DNA of 64,000 nt, from contig CM019719.1 of NCBI GenBank assembly GCA_009760885.1, positions 40,681,084 through 40,745,083 on the forward strand, written 5' to 3'. Below, in pieces: positions 1 to 13,200 of the stretch. Numbering within the stretch: the stretch's first letter is position 1; every line of letters begins with the position of its first letter. The position numbers were made by a program, and so were the translations under genes. The notes under the pieces were generated by a model that searched no databases, was not told the DNA's origin, and was given only the letters and a program-made list of their open reading frames with translations. This DNA comes from Achatina immaculata (taxonomy: Eukaryota; Mollusca; Gastropoda; Stylommatophora; Achatinidae).

Positions 1-180
1 AGCGTGACATGGTCAGTATCATGCCTGGCTGTATTTATCTTCCCAGATTTCTCTGGTACCCATTTTTAGAGACTGAGTGAACCCCGGGGCCTTTTTGGTG
101 TGTACCAGAAAATACCCCCACTGCCGGGGCTTGAGCCCGGTACCACCAGATTAGTAAACCGAGCACCTAACCAGGCTGCC
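1..180 (-). repeat. tRNA-derived SINE (family 1), 3' end cut by the window edge
   Basis: Read on the minus strand, about 150-180 holds a tRNA-like head with an A box (TGGTTAGGTGCTCGG) and a B box (GGGCTCAAGCCCC). A body follows with the landmarks GGGTACCAGAGAAATCTGGG and GATACTGACCATGTCAC. The same body occurs on the plus strand at about 54640-54850, and related tails lie at 10795-10975 and 38388-38645. A pol III-derived SINE is inferred from the head and the dispersed copies. Confidence 0.7.
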
Positions 181-813
181 AAAGGTAGAAGAGACAAAGA
201 GAAAAGATGTCTGATGGCATCCTGGCATGGGAAATGCTCAGTGAAAAGCCTGTTGAGATGCTCAAGGGGTCAAAGATTGTGAAAGGACATGACAGCCTAT
301 GCTTGTCAGCAGGGACCTTGAAAGGAATATTTATATCAGATTTTTACTCTGTGGCTGTAATTAAATTTTTCCCAAAGAAGACTTGCAAAATACTAAGATA
401 GACTACTTCATGATACTAGTTTCATGCCATTGTTCACCACGAGACAGACCAGAAAGTACGCATTTATTGGCTTGAGATCAGCGGGATAATCCTTAGCAGT
501 CCTTGAAACATATAATAAGAGCACTCTTTCCTGAATATGATGTCTTCAGCAGTGTCTGATAAGCCTCCTCCTGCTTGAAGTAACTCGTCGGGTGACCCTC
601 ACATTGACTGTATGCTCAGGCACAATAGCTCCTCGTGAGAAAAGCTTGAGATCATCCTATAAAATATCCAGACAACATAATCTTAAATGCTTATGCATTC
701 CATAAGTACATTATAACCTTGGTAATTTTTATTTTTTTGTATACCAAAAATATGCTAATTCCAGGGTGCCAGCCAAGCTAGTGAGGAAAATAAAGATCAA
801 TCAGGAACAAGCA
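181..813. other. No gene seen; region beyond the P450 3' end
   Basis: A+T-rich DNA between the edge SINE and a 25-bp tandem repeat. I found no exon-like splice pairs and no recognisable repeat. Short open frames here show no family resemblance. Confidence 0.4.
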
Positions 814-915
814 ACAGATCAATCAAGAGAAAGCTGAAACAGATCAATCAAGAGAATACTGAAACAGATCAATCAAGAGAAAGCTGAAACAGATCAATCA
901 AGAGAAAGCTGAAAA
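814..915. repeat. 25-bp tandem repeat, about four copies
   Basis: The unit ACAGATCAATCAAGAGAAAG plus a few bases recurs every 25 bp (starts near 815, 840, 865 and 890), with minor variants. It lies beyond the 3' end of the P450 gene. Confidence 0.85.
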
Positions 916-1086
916 AGAGCAGAAAAATGTAGAATTTATAACAATGAATCACAACTGGGCCACCATGCTAAAACTGGCTAAGTATGAGATTTTTATTTGC
1001 TGTTGTGCAGAAAATGCCCTACGATGAACACCAATTACTTATTGAAGCAGTATACATGACGGAGTAACTAAGTGAAAGTATCTACA

Positions 1087-1092
1087 TTTATT
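1087..1092 (-). terminator. Candidate polyadenylation signal AATAAA of the P450
   Basis: AATAAA on the minus strand, about 90 bp past the stop of the putative terminal exon, so the spacing suits a short 3' UTR. The hexamer is common in A+T-rich DNA, so support is modest. Confidence 0.35.
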
Positions 1093-1180
1093 ATACATAT
1101 AAAATAATTAATTGCATTAAAAACTGCCCTGTTATATGTATTTTCACATGAAGTGTGGAAATAAATATTGTGGCAAATTA

Positions 1181-1237
1181 TTAACTGCAAAATTTCTCAA
1201 TAAATATCATAGTCTTAATGCTTTGAAAACTCCAGAT
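1181..1237 (-). CDS. Putative terminal exon of the P450
   Basis: A good acceptor (CTATTGCAG) opens a phase-0 exon matching the phase-0 end of the heme exon. It reads 18 codons (IWSFQSIK...) and then TAA. The reading does not resemble the usual C-terminal PL(K/E)-type strand of CYP3-like proteins. The +2 frame of the same bases reads LEFSKH and stops, which looks more family-like. This is either a frame-damaged last exon or the wrong exon. Confidence 0.25.
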   Translation of the reverse strand: MWSFQSIKTMIFIEKFCS

Positions 1238-4200
1238 CTGCAATAGATCACATTTTCAGAATTAGTTAGGTGAACTGAAATGGATCATTCATTCAAAATT
1301 AGCCAGCTGGAACACTAAATTGTATGAAGAGTAGTATTTGAAAATCTAAAGAAAAAATCCTTACTGGCGCTGTCTCAGCTTTTTCAATGCTGAAATTCTG
1401 TATGACTTTCACAATGGTGATCTTGGTTTCAACTGTAGCAAACCTCATGCCAATGCAATGCCTTGGTCCAGCACCAAATGGAATAAATGTGAAGTTTGAT
1501 TTCTTACTATATGATTCATCCATAAATCTAGAAGAGAATAATGAATCCAATGTTAAATATTGTAACTTTCACATACTGCTTGTGCATTGGTGCGTGTATG
1601 CATTCAGTTTTGTAGAAAATTTTGTATCAGAAAATTCCAGTTTATGCAACTTCAATTTATTAAACTGGCATTCTCAATCTGAAAGGCTGAAAAGGCTGAA
1701 ATGTTACATTCTGAATAACACCCAAAAGATCAAGCCTCTCCCATGTTTGCTCTAAGTTTTGTTTAAGTTTCCTAAAAAAAAAAGAACAAAATTAGACTGC
1801 TTATTGACCAAGAGCTTAAAACCTTTTTATGTTTTTAAATCTTGATCAATGCTTTTTCAAAATTTCTTCCAAGGGAAGAATGCCAAAGCAGAGTTGCTAA
1901 GTTTCTACTTTATTCTTGTTCTGCTTTCAAAATTGTGTGTAAACAAGGAAGAAAAATCATATACATACATTTACAAATGTGGTTGCATGCCCATTAAATA
2001 TATTTACATATATCAGTGTATAGAAAATAATTTTTTAATGCTTACAATATATAAACAAGCTCCAACAAGAATTGTAGACACTTACAAAATCACTAGTGTT
2101 TATATATGAAGACAACCTTGAAAGTGTATGTGAACTGATCAGACCAAAAAATTATATTGTTTTAATATAGGTTAATTCTAGCAAACTCTTAATTCTAGCA
2201 AACTCTTAGCTTAGCTTTCCATTTAAAAAAAACAAGCAATTAAAGGATTAATATTTGTTATGAATGTGAAATTATCTACCTTTTGTATTGCCAAATACAG
2301 TAATTCAGTAACTCTAACACTGTTGTGAAATTAGACAAAGTTTAACATAAATGTCCAAAGTTTCCTCCAACCAAAATAAAGTTTAACATAAATGTCCAAA
2401 GTTTCCTCCAACCAAAATAAAGTATACATGTAATAAACAGTTGAACATAACTGGCTATTTGAATGATTTTCACATTTTAAAAAAAGCTAAAAAAATTGAG
2501 CACCACTCACTCATAAGAGAGATTTAAAGAAATGGTGTTCACTTTTTTTAAAACAGTGCAAATTTAGACTTAAATTAATAGAAGGAAACAATGTATCCAG
2601 TTTATGGTTAAACGAAGGACAAGTTAAGAGGGTATTTTCACCCAATTTCAAATATATTGTCAGAACACTTTATACCACACTGAGGTATATTTAAATATAT
2701 GCTTCTTGCATTTTTATTACTCAGAACAGCCAATGCATTTTTTATCTCTGCTGACAGATTTAGATCTTGTGCTATTTCCTTGTAACTGCAAACTGGTGTT
2801 CTTTGCAGCTCTTGCTGTAGAGGTGATGAGGTACAGCATCATAATGGTGAAGGGGCAGGTTATGGCAGCAAATTTATCAGTTCTGGAGTACAGCTAAAAA
2901 GCAGGTGATGTGCAATGCTTCTTTAGCAGATTCCACCACCACGAGGACTATGGCGATCCCTGCCCCATTAGCCAGGCTAGGCCTGTTACTGAGGGTACCA
3001 ACGGAAAGGTGGGACAGGGTCTTGGTCAGCTATGGTTCACTAACCCTGATGCTAGCATATCAGCTAAGGGTCGCTGATTGCCTAATTGGACAGTGTCTTC
3101 GGCCCCGACAGATTCGGATAAATTATATTACTGAGGATGCCTTACCGTTCTGGATTGAAAGTATTTGGATCTGACCAGTGCTTCTCATCTCTGTGAAGAG
3201 CCCACACATTGGCTAGCACATTCATTCCTGCTGGAATTTTCAAGCCACCATACTGACAGTCCCTCTCAGCCTGCCGTGTTACAATGCTAGGAAAGTGAAC
3301 AAAAAATCATTAGATACAGATCAGAGAAAAAACAAAAAAAAAAAACATAGCAAATTTGCAAAGAAACAAAGAATGATGGTGAGAACAAATTTTCTAAAGA
3401 AAACATGAATTAATTAATCCCAAGAGATTTTAACCATTTTGTGCTCTACATAGCTGTTTTACAGTTCACATGCTGTTTTCTAGTTCACATGATGCTGATT
3501 ATTGTGAAATTATAAGTTCTATATTATTCCATCCACTCTGTCACTGTATTATTTAATCCACTGTTCACTTGTTGCCACAGCAGACAGCTGCACACTAAGC
3601 ACCATTCCCTAAACAAGCTGTTTAGGATTCTCCCATTATATTTATTTCATTCCTGTGCATAAAGGCAAACTCACTATTTATGCATGGACCCAAACAGAAA
3701 TCTCGAGATCTGACAGCATCAGTTATGTAGATAACTGTCCTGTTCATTGTGTTAAGCTATGATTTGGAATCAGTGCATGAAAGCTGACAGATTAACTTTC
3801 TACACTGTACATTGAATGAATCCTTGAGTGCCTGTAGGCTCAAGGGGAAAATAAACTTTGATGATTTTACAAGTCTGTCACAGTTTTACTTGCCATTGAA
3901 ACTAACGAGTGTCAGGGTGAAAGAAATGTGACCAATAGATATATAGGATTTTTCAAACGCTCCTTTACACTTTTCAGAGGCCATTGTAGGAAGACAAATG
4001 TGGCTATATGGAGAGAGTGTGTGTTATTTTGTTGAGAAATTCTCAGTTTTAGACTTGCTTCACAGAGACTCACTGTGAGCACCCTGCTGACACAGCACAC
4101 GTCAGAGCAATAACTGAGCTCCTCCCAGGTTTAATGTAGCATATATGAGACAACAGATGTGATGATATCCATGATTCACTGCTTTAAAATGTTCAGATCC

Positions 4201-7200
4201 TGTGGCAGTGAGTGTTAATAAACACTGTCTTTAATTACACTCATGAGAAACAAGTTGTTAGGTATGGGGATCTAGCAGGCCACCACAGCAAATTCATTTT
4301 TACCAGATATTTCAGTCCACTGACTGGGCAGGTTAGCATTCAGAAAGGTACACATGTCTCAGTGCCAATGAGGAGGTGTCCTGTCTTTCTGAAAAATCAA
4401 GTTTTGGCTGTCATCCTGAAGCTGATGCATCAACCAATCAATCAAAATGCAGAGATAGGACATACCAGTTACAGAGCCTTCCTTGAAGAAGAAAGGTCCA
4501 TAAACCTTCTCCACTGAAATGGCACAAAAGATGTTCAGCTTTGGTGAATCCCACTGGTGCTCGATGATATGGTGGAGGTTTTCTGCACCCCAAACATGAG
4601 CAATATGACTGTTCATTTTACACTTAAATGGACATCGATTCATTGCTGAAATTACCCACTCAACAAATGAGTCATCTTCCTTCATCTTGCTTTGAAAGTC
4701 AATACAGAATTAATGTCTGATGACTTTGTCATAAGAGTAGGAACATGGAATGTAAGAAGTATGTATGAGGGAAAATATCAAGTAATAAGTGGCGAGATGA
4801 AAAGAACGGGGATACACATTTTGGGAATCTGCGAACATCAATGGAAAGGATCAGGACACTTTAAGAGCGAGAATGATAATATCTTTATATACTCTGGTGG
4901 AGAAGTAGGAGGAAAGAATGGAGTGGCTTTTTATTTGGACAAATCAACATCAAAAGCATTACTAGGCTACAATCCAGTAAGTGATAGAATCCTAACAATC
5001 AGACTTAAGGGCATTCCTAGAAATGTAACAATCACTCAGATATATGCACCTACATCAGCAGCAGAAGAAGAGGAAGTAGAAAACTTTTATAACACATTGC
5101 AAATGACAATAGATCAGGTACGGAAAAATGATATTGTATTAATAATGGGTGATTTTAATGCAAAAATTGGTACAGAAAGAGCAGAAGATGAAGGACATGT
5201 TGTAGGGAAATTTAGCATAGGACATAGAAATGAGGCAGGTGAAAATCTAATGGCATTGTGCATGGAAAATGAGCTAATGATCACTAACACACTTTTTAAA
5301 CAACATCCAAGAAGACTTTACACATGGACATCACCTGATGGTAAAACCAGGAATCAAATAGATTACATTTTAGTGCAAAGATGGTGGAGATCAAGTATAA
5401 CATCAGCAAAAACTTTACCAGGTGCTGACTGTGACATGGACCATGAGTTATTAATAGCAGACATGAAGATAAAGATAAAAAAGACAGTTATGGGATCAAG
5501 ACCACTCCGTTTTGATCTTACAAATATACCAGAACAATACGGTATAGAAGTGAAGAACCATTTTGAAATCCTGATGGCTGTACAGGAGGAGATGACACCA
5601 GATGAATTGGCTATGCAGGCCAAAGATATCTTAATAACAACAGCTAAAGACATGGTTCCAGTAAATAAAACACAAAAGAATGGATGGATTACAGCAGGTA
5701 CACTAGAACTGATAAAACAACGTAGAGAAATGAAGACGCAATGGAAAGTGACAAACAACAACAAAGAGAAATATAAAACTTTAACAAAAGAAGTATGAAG
5801 AAACATAAAAAAAGACAAAAAACAATACATACAAGATTGGTGTGAAAGAATAGAAGAACATCAGAAGTGTGGAAGAGATAGTGAAATGTTTAAAGAAATG
5901 AAGACATTGATGAGAAATGTCACACCTAAGCTAAATGTAATTTGTGATGAGATGGGGAATACCTTGACAGAGACAGAGGAGATTCTAGAAAGATGGAAGG
6001 AATATTGCAAAGGAATGTATGAAACAACTGACTGTGGTAACAGAAATCAACAGTGTGAATTATTATTGGAGGAGAAAGAACCTGAACCGACAATAGAAGA
6101 AGTTTTATGGGCAATAAAGAATCTGAAAAATGGTAAATCACCAGGATGTGATGAGATAACAGCTGAATTTATTAAAGCAGGAGGAAAGGAGTATGCAACA
6201 ATCTATCATGCACTGTGCAAAAAGATATGGCATTCAGGTATTTGGCCAAAAGAATGGAAAAGAACTGTATTCATACCACTGCCAAAAAAGGATAACCTGA
6301 AATTATGCACAAACTACAGAACTGTTGCCCTGATTAGTCATGCCAGTAAAATTCTGTTAAAAATCATAATGGGTAGACTTCGAAAGAAAATAGAAGAAGA
6401 AGTCAATATGGTCCAAGCTGGTTTCAGGCAAGGAAGAGGATCAAAAGATCATATATTCAATCTAAGATTAATAATAGAGAAATGCAGAGAGTTTAATGTG
6501 AATCTATATTTATACTTTATAGACTACTCAAAGGCATTTGATTGTGTACAACACCAGAAACTGGGAATTAATGGAAAAAATGGGATTTCCAACACATTTG
6601 ATACAATTAACATCACTGCTGTATATAGACCAACAAGCAGCAGTAAGAATAAATGGTGAAACAACAACTTGGTTTAACATAAAACAAGGGGTCCGTCAGG
6701 TATATTGTCACCTTACTTATTTAACTTGTATACTGAAAATATAATGAGGAATGTTAGAGAAGATGTAGACAAAGAATATTATGATGCCATAACAATTGGA
6801 GGTTATGAAATACCAGAGATTAGATATGCTGATGACACAGTGTTACTATCCACAACACAAAAAGGAATGGAAAAACTAATTATGTCAGTCCGTAAGAACA
6901 GCGAAGAGCAGAACCTCTATCTTAATGCAAAGAAAACTAAACTGATGACAACTGACAAAACAAACAAGGCAGCTGAAATATATATCAATGAGGAAAAACT
7001 GGAAGAAGTGGAGAGTTTTTAATATCTTGGATCACTGCTAACTAACAATGGAGATACAATGAGGGAAATTAAAAGGAGGACATCTATTGCTCTTCAGAAA
7101 GTAAAACAAATAAAGAATCTGTGGAGAGGAGCAGACAGAACTACAAAAATAAGATTTTTAAGGTCATGCATCTTTCCCATCACAACATATGCCTGTGAGA

Positions 7201-10200
7201 CCTGGAAACTTAACAAAACAGCTGAGAAACACATAAATGCCTTTGAATGTAAATGCTACAGAAGAGTTCTCCAAATATCGTGGACACAAAAAAGAACAAA
7301 TATATCTATACTACAAGAGCTTAATATTGAAGAAGGCTGGCTAGTAAAGAGGATTAAAGAGAGAAAATTTAAATATTTTGGACACATTTAACGTCATGAT
7401 CACAAAGATATGCAAGATAAAATAAACAAGCTAACTCAGAATGCAAATAACATAGGATTAAAGATCAACGTAGGAAAGACAAAGTTAATGAAACAAAATG
7501 TGAAAAACAGAAATGTACTCAGAGTAGATAACAAGTTAGTGGAGGAGGTCAACGAATTTGTATACCTTGGCAGCAGAGTAGTAGAAAATGGAGACAGCAC
7601 AGAGGACATCAACAGCAGACTTACTAGAGCAAACCAGGCTTTTGCAATGCTGCAGACTATATGGAAATCAAAAAAACTAAGCATAAATATGAAAATCAGG
7701 ATATTTAAGAGTAATGTTCTAAGTGTACTACTCTATGGAAGTGAGTGCTGGAAAATCACCAAAACAATAGAAAACAAGTTGAATTCTTTCCAGACTAAAT
7801 GTTTACGAAGAATTAGAAAAATATTTTGGCCAAACACCATAAGAAATAACATCTTATTAGCAGAAATGCAGATGAAACCACTGACAACAATTATTGAGGA
7901 AAGACACTGGCGATGGTTGGGACATGTGCTCCGAATGACTGACAACTCACTACCAAAAGTAGCACTAAGATGGACACCAAAGGGGAACAGAAGTAAGGGT
8001 AGACCAAAAGAGACATGGAGAAGAACAACAGAAAGGATGTTGAGCAATAGAGGGCTCACCTGGGCAAGAGCAGAAAAAAAGGCGAAGGACAGGCATTTGT
8101 GGAAAACCCTTGCGGAAGCCCCATGTGCCCTGGGCACTTAAGGTTCAGAGAGAGAGAGAGAAACGTCATGATAATTTAGAGAAGACCGTCTTGGAAGGAT
8201 ACATAATGGGAAAAAGAAAAAGAGGAAGACCAAAACGAAGATGGCTGCAAGAAATCGTTGACGATCTGCAAATGGACGCAGCAGGCCATCTTGCTCACAA
8301 CCGAGAGGCCTACAGGAGTGCTGTTTGGGAGACAAAGTTCTGCAAGGGACATGCAAATGAATGAATGAATGACTCTGTCAGCATTTGCTGAAATATGCAC
8401 CAGTTGTAGTTTTAACAGATGCATGCAAAGAATGCTTTCATAACACAAGACACAGTGTTGTCTTCAGTATCTACAACTCACAACTGCCTTGCTGAAGAGA
8501 TTTTCATTGACTGCACTGATATACCTTGTGAATTTCCTCCAGCTTCTCACATGACATAGATTGATACCCACTGCATTTCAAGAGACACAGGTAACCTGTC
8601 AGTTCAAAGTGGCAGTACCACGACTGATGGTAGTTCTTTTCAGAATCATATATGAAAACCACTGCACTGCTACACTGGTGATTTTCATAAACTCAACACA
8701 CAAAATAACTATTCTGCTTCTGACTCCACTACCTTGCGTACAGAATCTCTAGTGTGTCCTGAACAACTTGTAGCACACGATTTAGAACTTTGAAAGTTCT
8801 CTAAAAATTTGTCCTCCTACAGTTAACACATTTTTCCATGTAGCTGCAATCATCTTCTTAGGGTATTCTCTGAAAAATGTGCAGGAACCCTCGAAACATC
8901 CTTTGTATCACAAAATGAAAATAGTAACAGAAAGATTGTGCATCAGATAAGAACAATGAGCAATAAATTTAAGAAAGAAAAAAAAAATTCCACAACAGAT
9001 GTAGCAGAAAACAAGCAAAAACATGTAATTGGTGAAAAGCAAAGATGTAAATGGTAGAAATAAAGTAAAAACATGTAAGAGAGCTAATTTTTTTAAAATA
9101 TGGAAGTGGCAAAAAAGGAAGAAATGTAATAGATAATGCAAGTAAAATGCTGTGCCTGTTCTTACAAGGATGCTGTTGGGTACATTCTGCAAACTTCATC
9201 AAAGACAGCATCAAAATAATGAAGATCCTGGATATTCTCATAGTTAACATCTTTCTGCAAGAGAAACCAAACATTTTATTTTCAAACTTCAGTTACAGGT
9301 TTTAAAATATCATCATCTGCTGTTACAGTATTATTATGTTTCATTTATTAACTTCTGTTTATGAACAAATTAATTACTGTAAGAACTATGTATTTTTTTT
9401 TTAATGCAGTCACCTCTTACCATTTAATTTTTACTTCTTACCATTCCAATGTTGTCTGCTATTTCTTGATGAAGTCTTGCTTGAACTTCTGGATGTTTAG
9501 CTAGTTCATGACAGAAGTAAGCCAAAACAGCACTTGTGGTTTCATAGCCAGCCAACAGAAATGTCATGCTCTGAGCAACAATCTCGCGCTCTGTCAAGGC
9601 ATCATGTAGCTCTCCATGGGCACCATGCTGTGGTTTTTCTGGGAACAGCATCAGCTGAACAAGGTCTATGATGTTGGTATTTGGCTGTTGAAAAGAAAAG
9701 AGTATTATGTTTTTTTGGACATGAGCTCTTGCTTTTTTGTTTAGTTCATTTACTTGCTGTTAACTTATATGCAGTCCCAAGTACACGTGGCTGAATTTTT
9801 TTGTGTACGAATACATATTTATCTTTTAAAGCACTGACAACCATTTATCAGCATACTCTGTTTTGCTTCATAATGTGGGCAGATATTCTCTCATTTCTAA
9901 AACAGCTTGCTTTATACAAGTGAGTCAGATAAACTTTTCTTATAGCTGGGACAACTGGAGCACGGCTTGTCTCCAATCTTCCATCTTTACATCAGATGTC
10001 AGTTAGCTATAATTTTACAACTACCAAACACAAAGCTCTTACTTACATTTGCTTCTGTTTGTCACCATGACTGCTTTCACTCATTTATCTTGTCACTACC
10101 ATATCCTTCATTCCTGATTTCAATCACCTTATAAACTAACACAGTGTGTTAGCAACAGACAGTCTCGCCCTAGAATGCTCTGGTAACAGAAGCAATAGCA

Positions 10201-13200
10201 AAATCATTATCGAGGATAAAAACATGTACACAAATGTAGAATATATCACTTACTCCAAGTTCTTTCTAGCCCGAATAACCTCCCTCATACTGTTTCTCAG
10301 CCAAACCACTGGGTTCATACCAAACAAGAACACCATGTTCTTAACAGCGAAGATGAAATGTGACACAAATGGCACAACCACTGGAAAAGACAATCATTTT
10401 TTTTTAATAATTATTTTTTTAAAAGAAAGGTAAGGTAAAGATAGGTATATTATGCCAATGAGGCACTTAGAGATATAATGATAGTGAACATGTTTTCCTT
10501 CACCAGTTCACACAGCATGAAAAACAACAGACAGCTGGCTCAGGCATTTAGAGAAAGTGGAGGAGGACAAACAAAAATGGCCTATACAGAAGTGATGAAA
10601 GGGGATAGACCAAAATATAGACCCAGACAATGATGGCAAGACAACCTATAAGAAAATATAGGCACTCTTGGAATCAACAATTGGCAAGAAAAGATAAAGA
10701 ACATAGAGGAATGGAGCTGTGTCTTATCTGCAGCAATGAGCCTCAATGGCTCATAAAGCTGCTGAATTCAGTAGATGCTCAACAAAATAAGAAGTTGGCC
10801 TACTAGAGTGACATGGACAGCATCATGCCTGATCATATTTACTTCCTCAGGTACAGAAAGTGCCAGGTATCCATTTCTACATTGGGTGACTGGGGCACCT
10901 CCATGTGGACATGAATCATGACCTTGCCATTACACACGAGTGCACTACTCTCTTTGCTATTCAGGTACCGTTTTTTTTTTCAGTTGACATAAATTTTACT
11001 GCATAACAGCGTTGGGTCATATAGTTAGCAATGAGAAAGCATCATGATGATGCATCTACTACTACCTGAATATCACATATAAAGAACCTCCTTCCTATGT
11101 AGCAAGCTCAAACAGAAAATATTAGGTCAGTTTTGTTGTCATACAGTGATGTTCTGTATCTGCTTTACTTCATTTTTATACTTACTTATTAAATCAACAT
11201 TATTTATGATACTAGTTGATATATTTCAAATCTTTTGGATAGCAAACATGTCAGAAAAAGAAACCATGTGATTTATCAAATTTACTTATATATTAGAAAT
11301 GTGAAATAAAATGCAGTGAAAGCTTACACAAAACTGGCAGGTATCAAAACATTGTGTCTGTCATAATACAGATAAATAAACAGCATAATTATCAATATAT
11401 AAAAGTCAAAGAAGAACAAAAGCAAACAAAATACTTGTATGAAAAATATTAGGACAAAATATTTGTAGAAATATTTAAAACATAAGAGAAAGGTCAGATT
11501 CAAGCTATAAAGATGTGAGAATTTTAAAAAAATCATATTGAGATCCACATTAATCATCATTTGTAAGAATAAAGAGAGAGAGAGACAAGGGGAGAGATGA
11601 GGGAGAGAGAGAGAGAGAGATGGAGACTGGTGCCAAGAAGTGTAGATAATTTTAGGAAATTTTAAGCTGTAGGATCAATGGTGAACCTACTATATATTCT
11701 TTTTCTTCTTATATCTTACATCCTTCCCGTGCTGTTAAATGTCACATGGTTGTTCGCCAAGTTTTCCTACCTATTTTCAGCAAAACTTTTGAATCTCATC
11801 ACGGGATTTTGTGCCCATTAAACTGGCCTCTTTTAACAATGACCTCCTTAGAGTTTCACATGCTTGGCCTCTTTTTCTTTGGCCTGTTGTGTACCACTTG
11901 ATAGCTTGTTTTGAGATTCTCTGACAGTCATCACATGACTGACATATGTCCATCACCTTTTTCTGATCACCCATGAGACAAGTTGTTGTTCACTCATCTG
12001 CTTTATCTCTGCATTCTTGAATTCATTCCACTTTGTACCAAATATTTTCCATAGGCATTTATTTTCAAAAGAGTCTAATTTGTTGTCTGTTTCTTTAGTT
12101 GTTGCATGCATAAATGAGGTTGGATATTACATTTGAATTTAATAATTTTAACTTGGTTTTTGTGCTTATAACTTGTGAGTGCCATATGTTCTCAAGATTC
12201 TTGAAGGTTCATGCTGCTTTTGCAATTATAACTATAACTTCCTTTCTGGTGTCACCATCCTGGTCTATGTAGCAGTCGAGGTATGCAAATTGGTGTACTT
12301 CTTCAACAGCTGTTCCTTCTAGCATATTTTTCCATCTTGATTAATGGGAAATTTCATTATGTTTGTTTTTTCCTTGTCAATTTCAAGTTATATTTTGCTA
12401 GCCAGTGAAGAAACATTGTCACTGATAAGAGTTATGTCATCTGCAAAATCAAAATCTTCTAGTTGGGTTCCATGTACCCAATCAATGGCCAATTTTACCT
12501 GTGTAACATTTTGTCATTATGATATAATGAAAATATATATAAATAAACAATCTTCTTACTGCAACCTTTTATTTACTACCTTTATTGCGTGTGTTCATCA
12601 CTAAACGAATATCTTCAATTTTCAAATTGCAAACACCATGTTATGTGGCATTTGAACAAAATACAGTTCTAAATGCTAACAATCTCTCCTCAACTTACTG
12701 ACAATAGGTTCAATGATGGTTGTAGTCATTGTATGAAAAGACTTCTAATCTTTAGAAGAAACAAGTCATTCTCATCAACCTGGGCCTTGGTGTTCAGTCC
12801 AAAAGCACAACGGCCAATGACATCCAAAGTTAGGGACTGGAATACACTTAAAACGAAATAGTCCATTTTACTATTTGCTAAAAACTATGCAGGGAAGATG
12901 AAACTGAGTCCTAAATTATAAACAACGCAGATAGTGTAAAGCTGAAATGAAGGCTGATAAAAAAACTTTTCAAACTCAGCAAATTGTGTAGCAGATTACA
13001 GACTTCATGATTATCTGAAACGAGGCAAAAGTTACCCATGTTAAGAAGTAAATGAGAGAAGAAAGCAATAATTTTTTTTTAGAAACATTCAAAGTTAGCT
13101 GAAATGAGTCTTGCCCCACTTGTTGAACTCCGTCAGCTTGTTTCCATTTAATTTCTTGAAGCTGTCTTCCTATTAGTACTATTAATTCCTTTATGCTCAT

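Larger units (their letters stand above)
1528..3145 (-). other. P450 intron 10
   Basis: A+T-rich intron between the PERF exon and the heme exon. It contains a 41-bp tandem duplication and the dispersed repeat R1, described separately. Nothing else is recognisable. Confidence 0.6.

Noticed and set aside
4692..5798. A host 'craniofacial development protein'-type gene
   Set aside because: That name reflects a domesticated BovB endonuclease. Here the frame continues through one stop into a reverse transcriptase, so it is a retrotransposon.
7733..8137. Minus-strand 134-codon frame opposite the nested LINE
   Set aside because: Shadow of the plus-strand reverse-transcriptase frame; no family features of its own.
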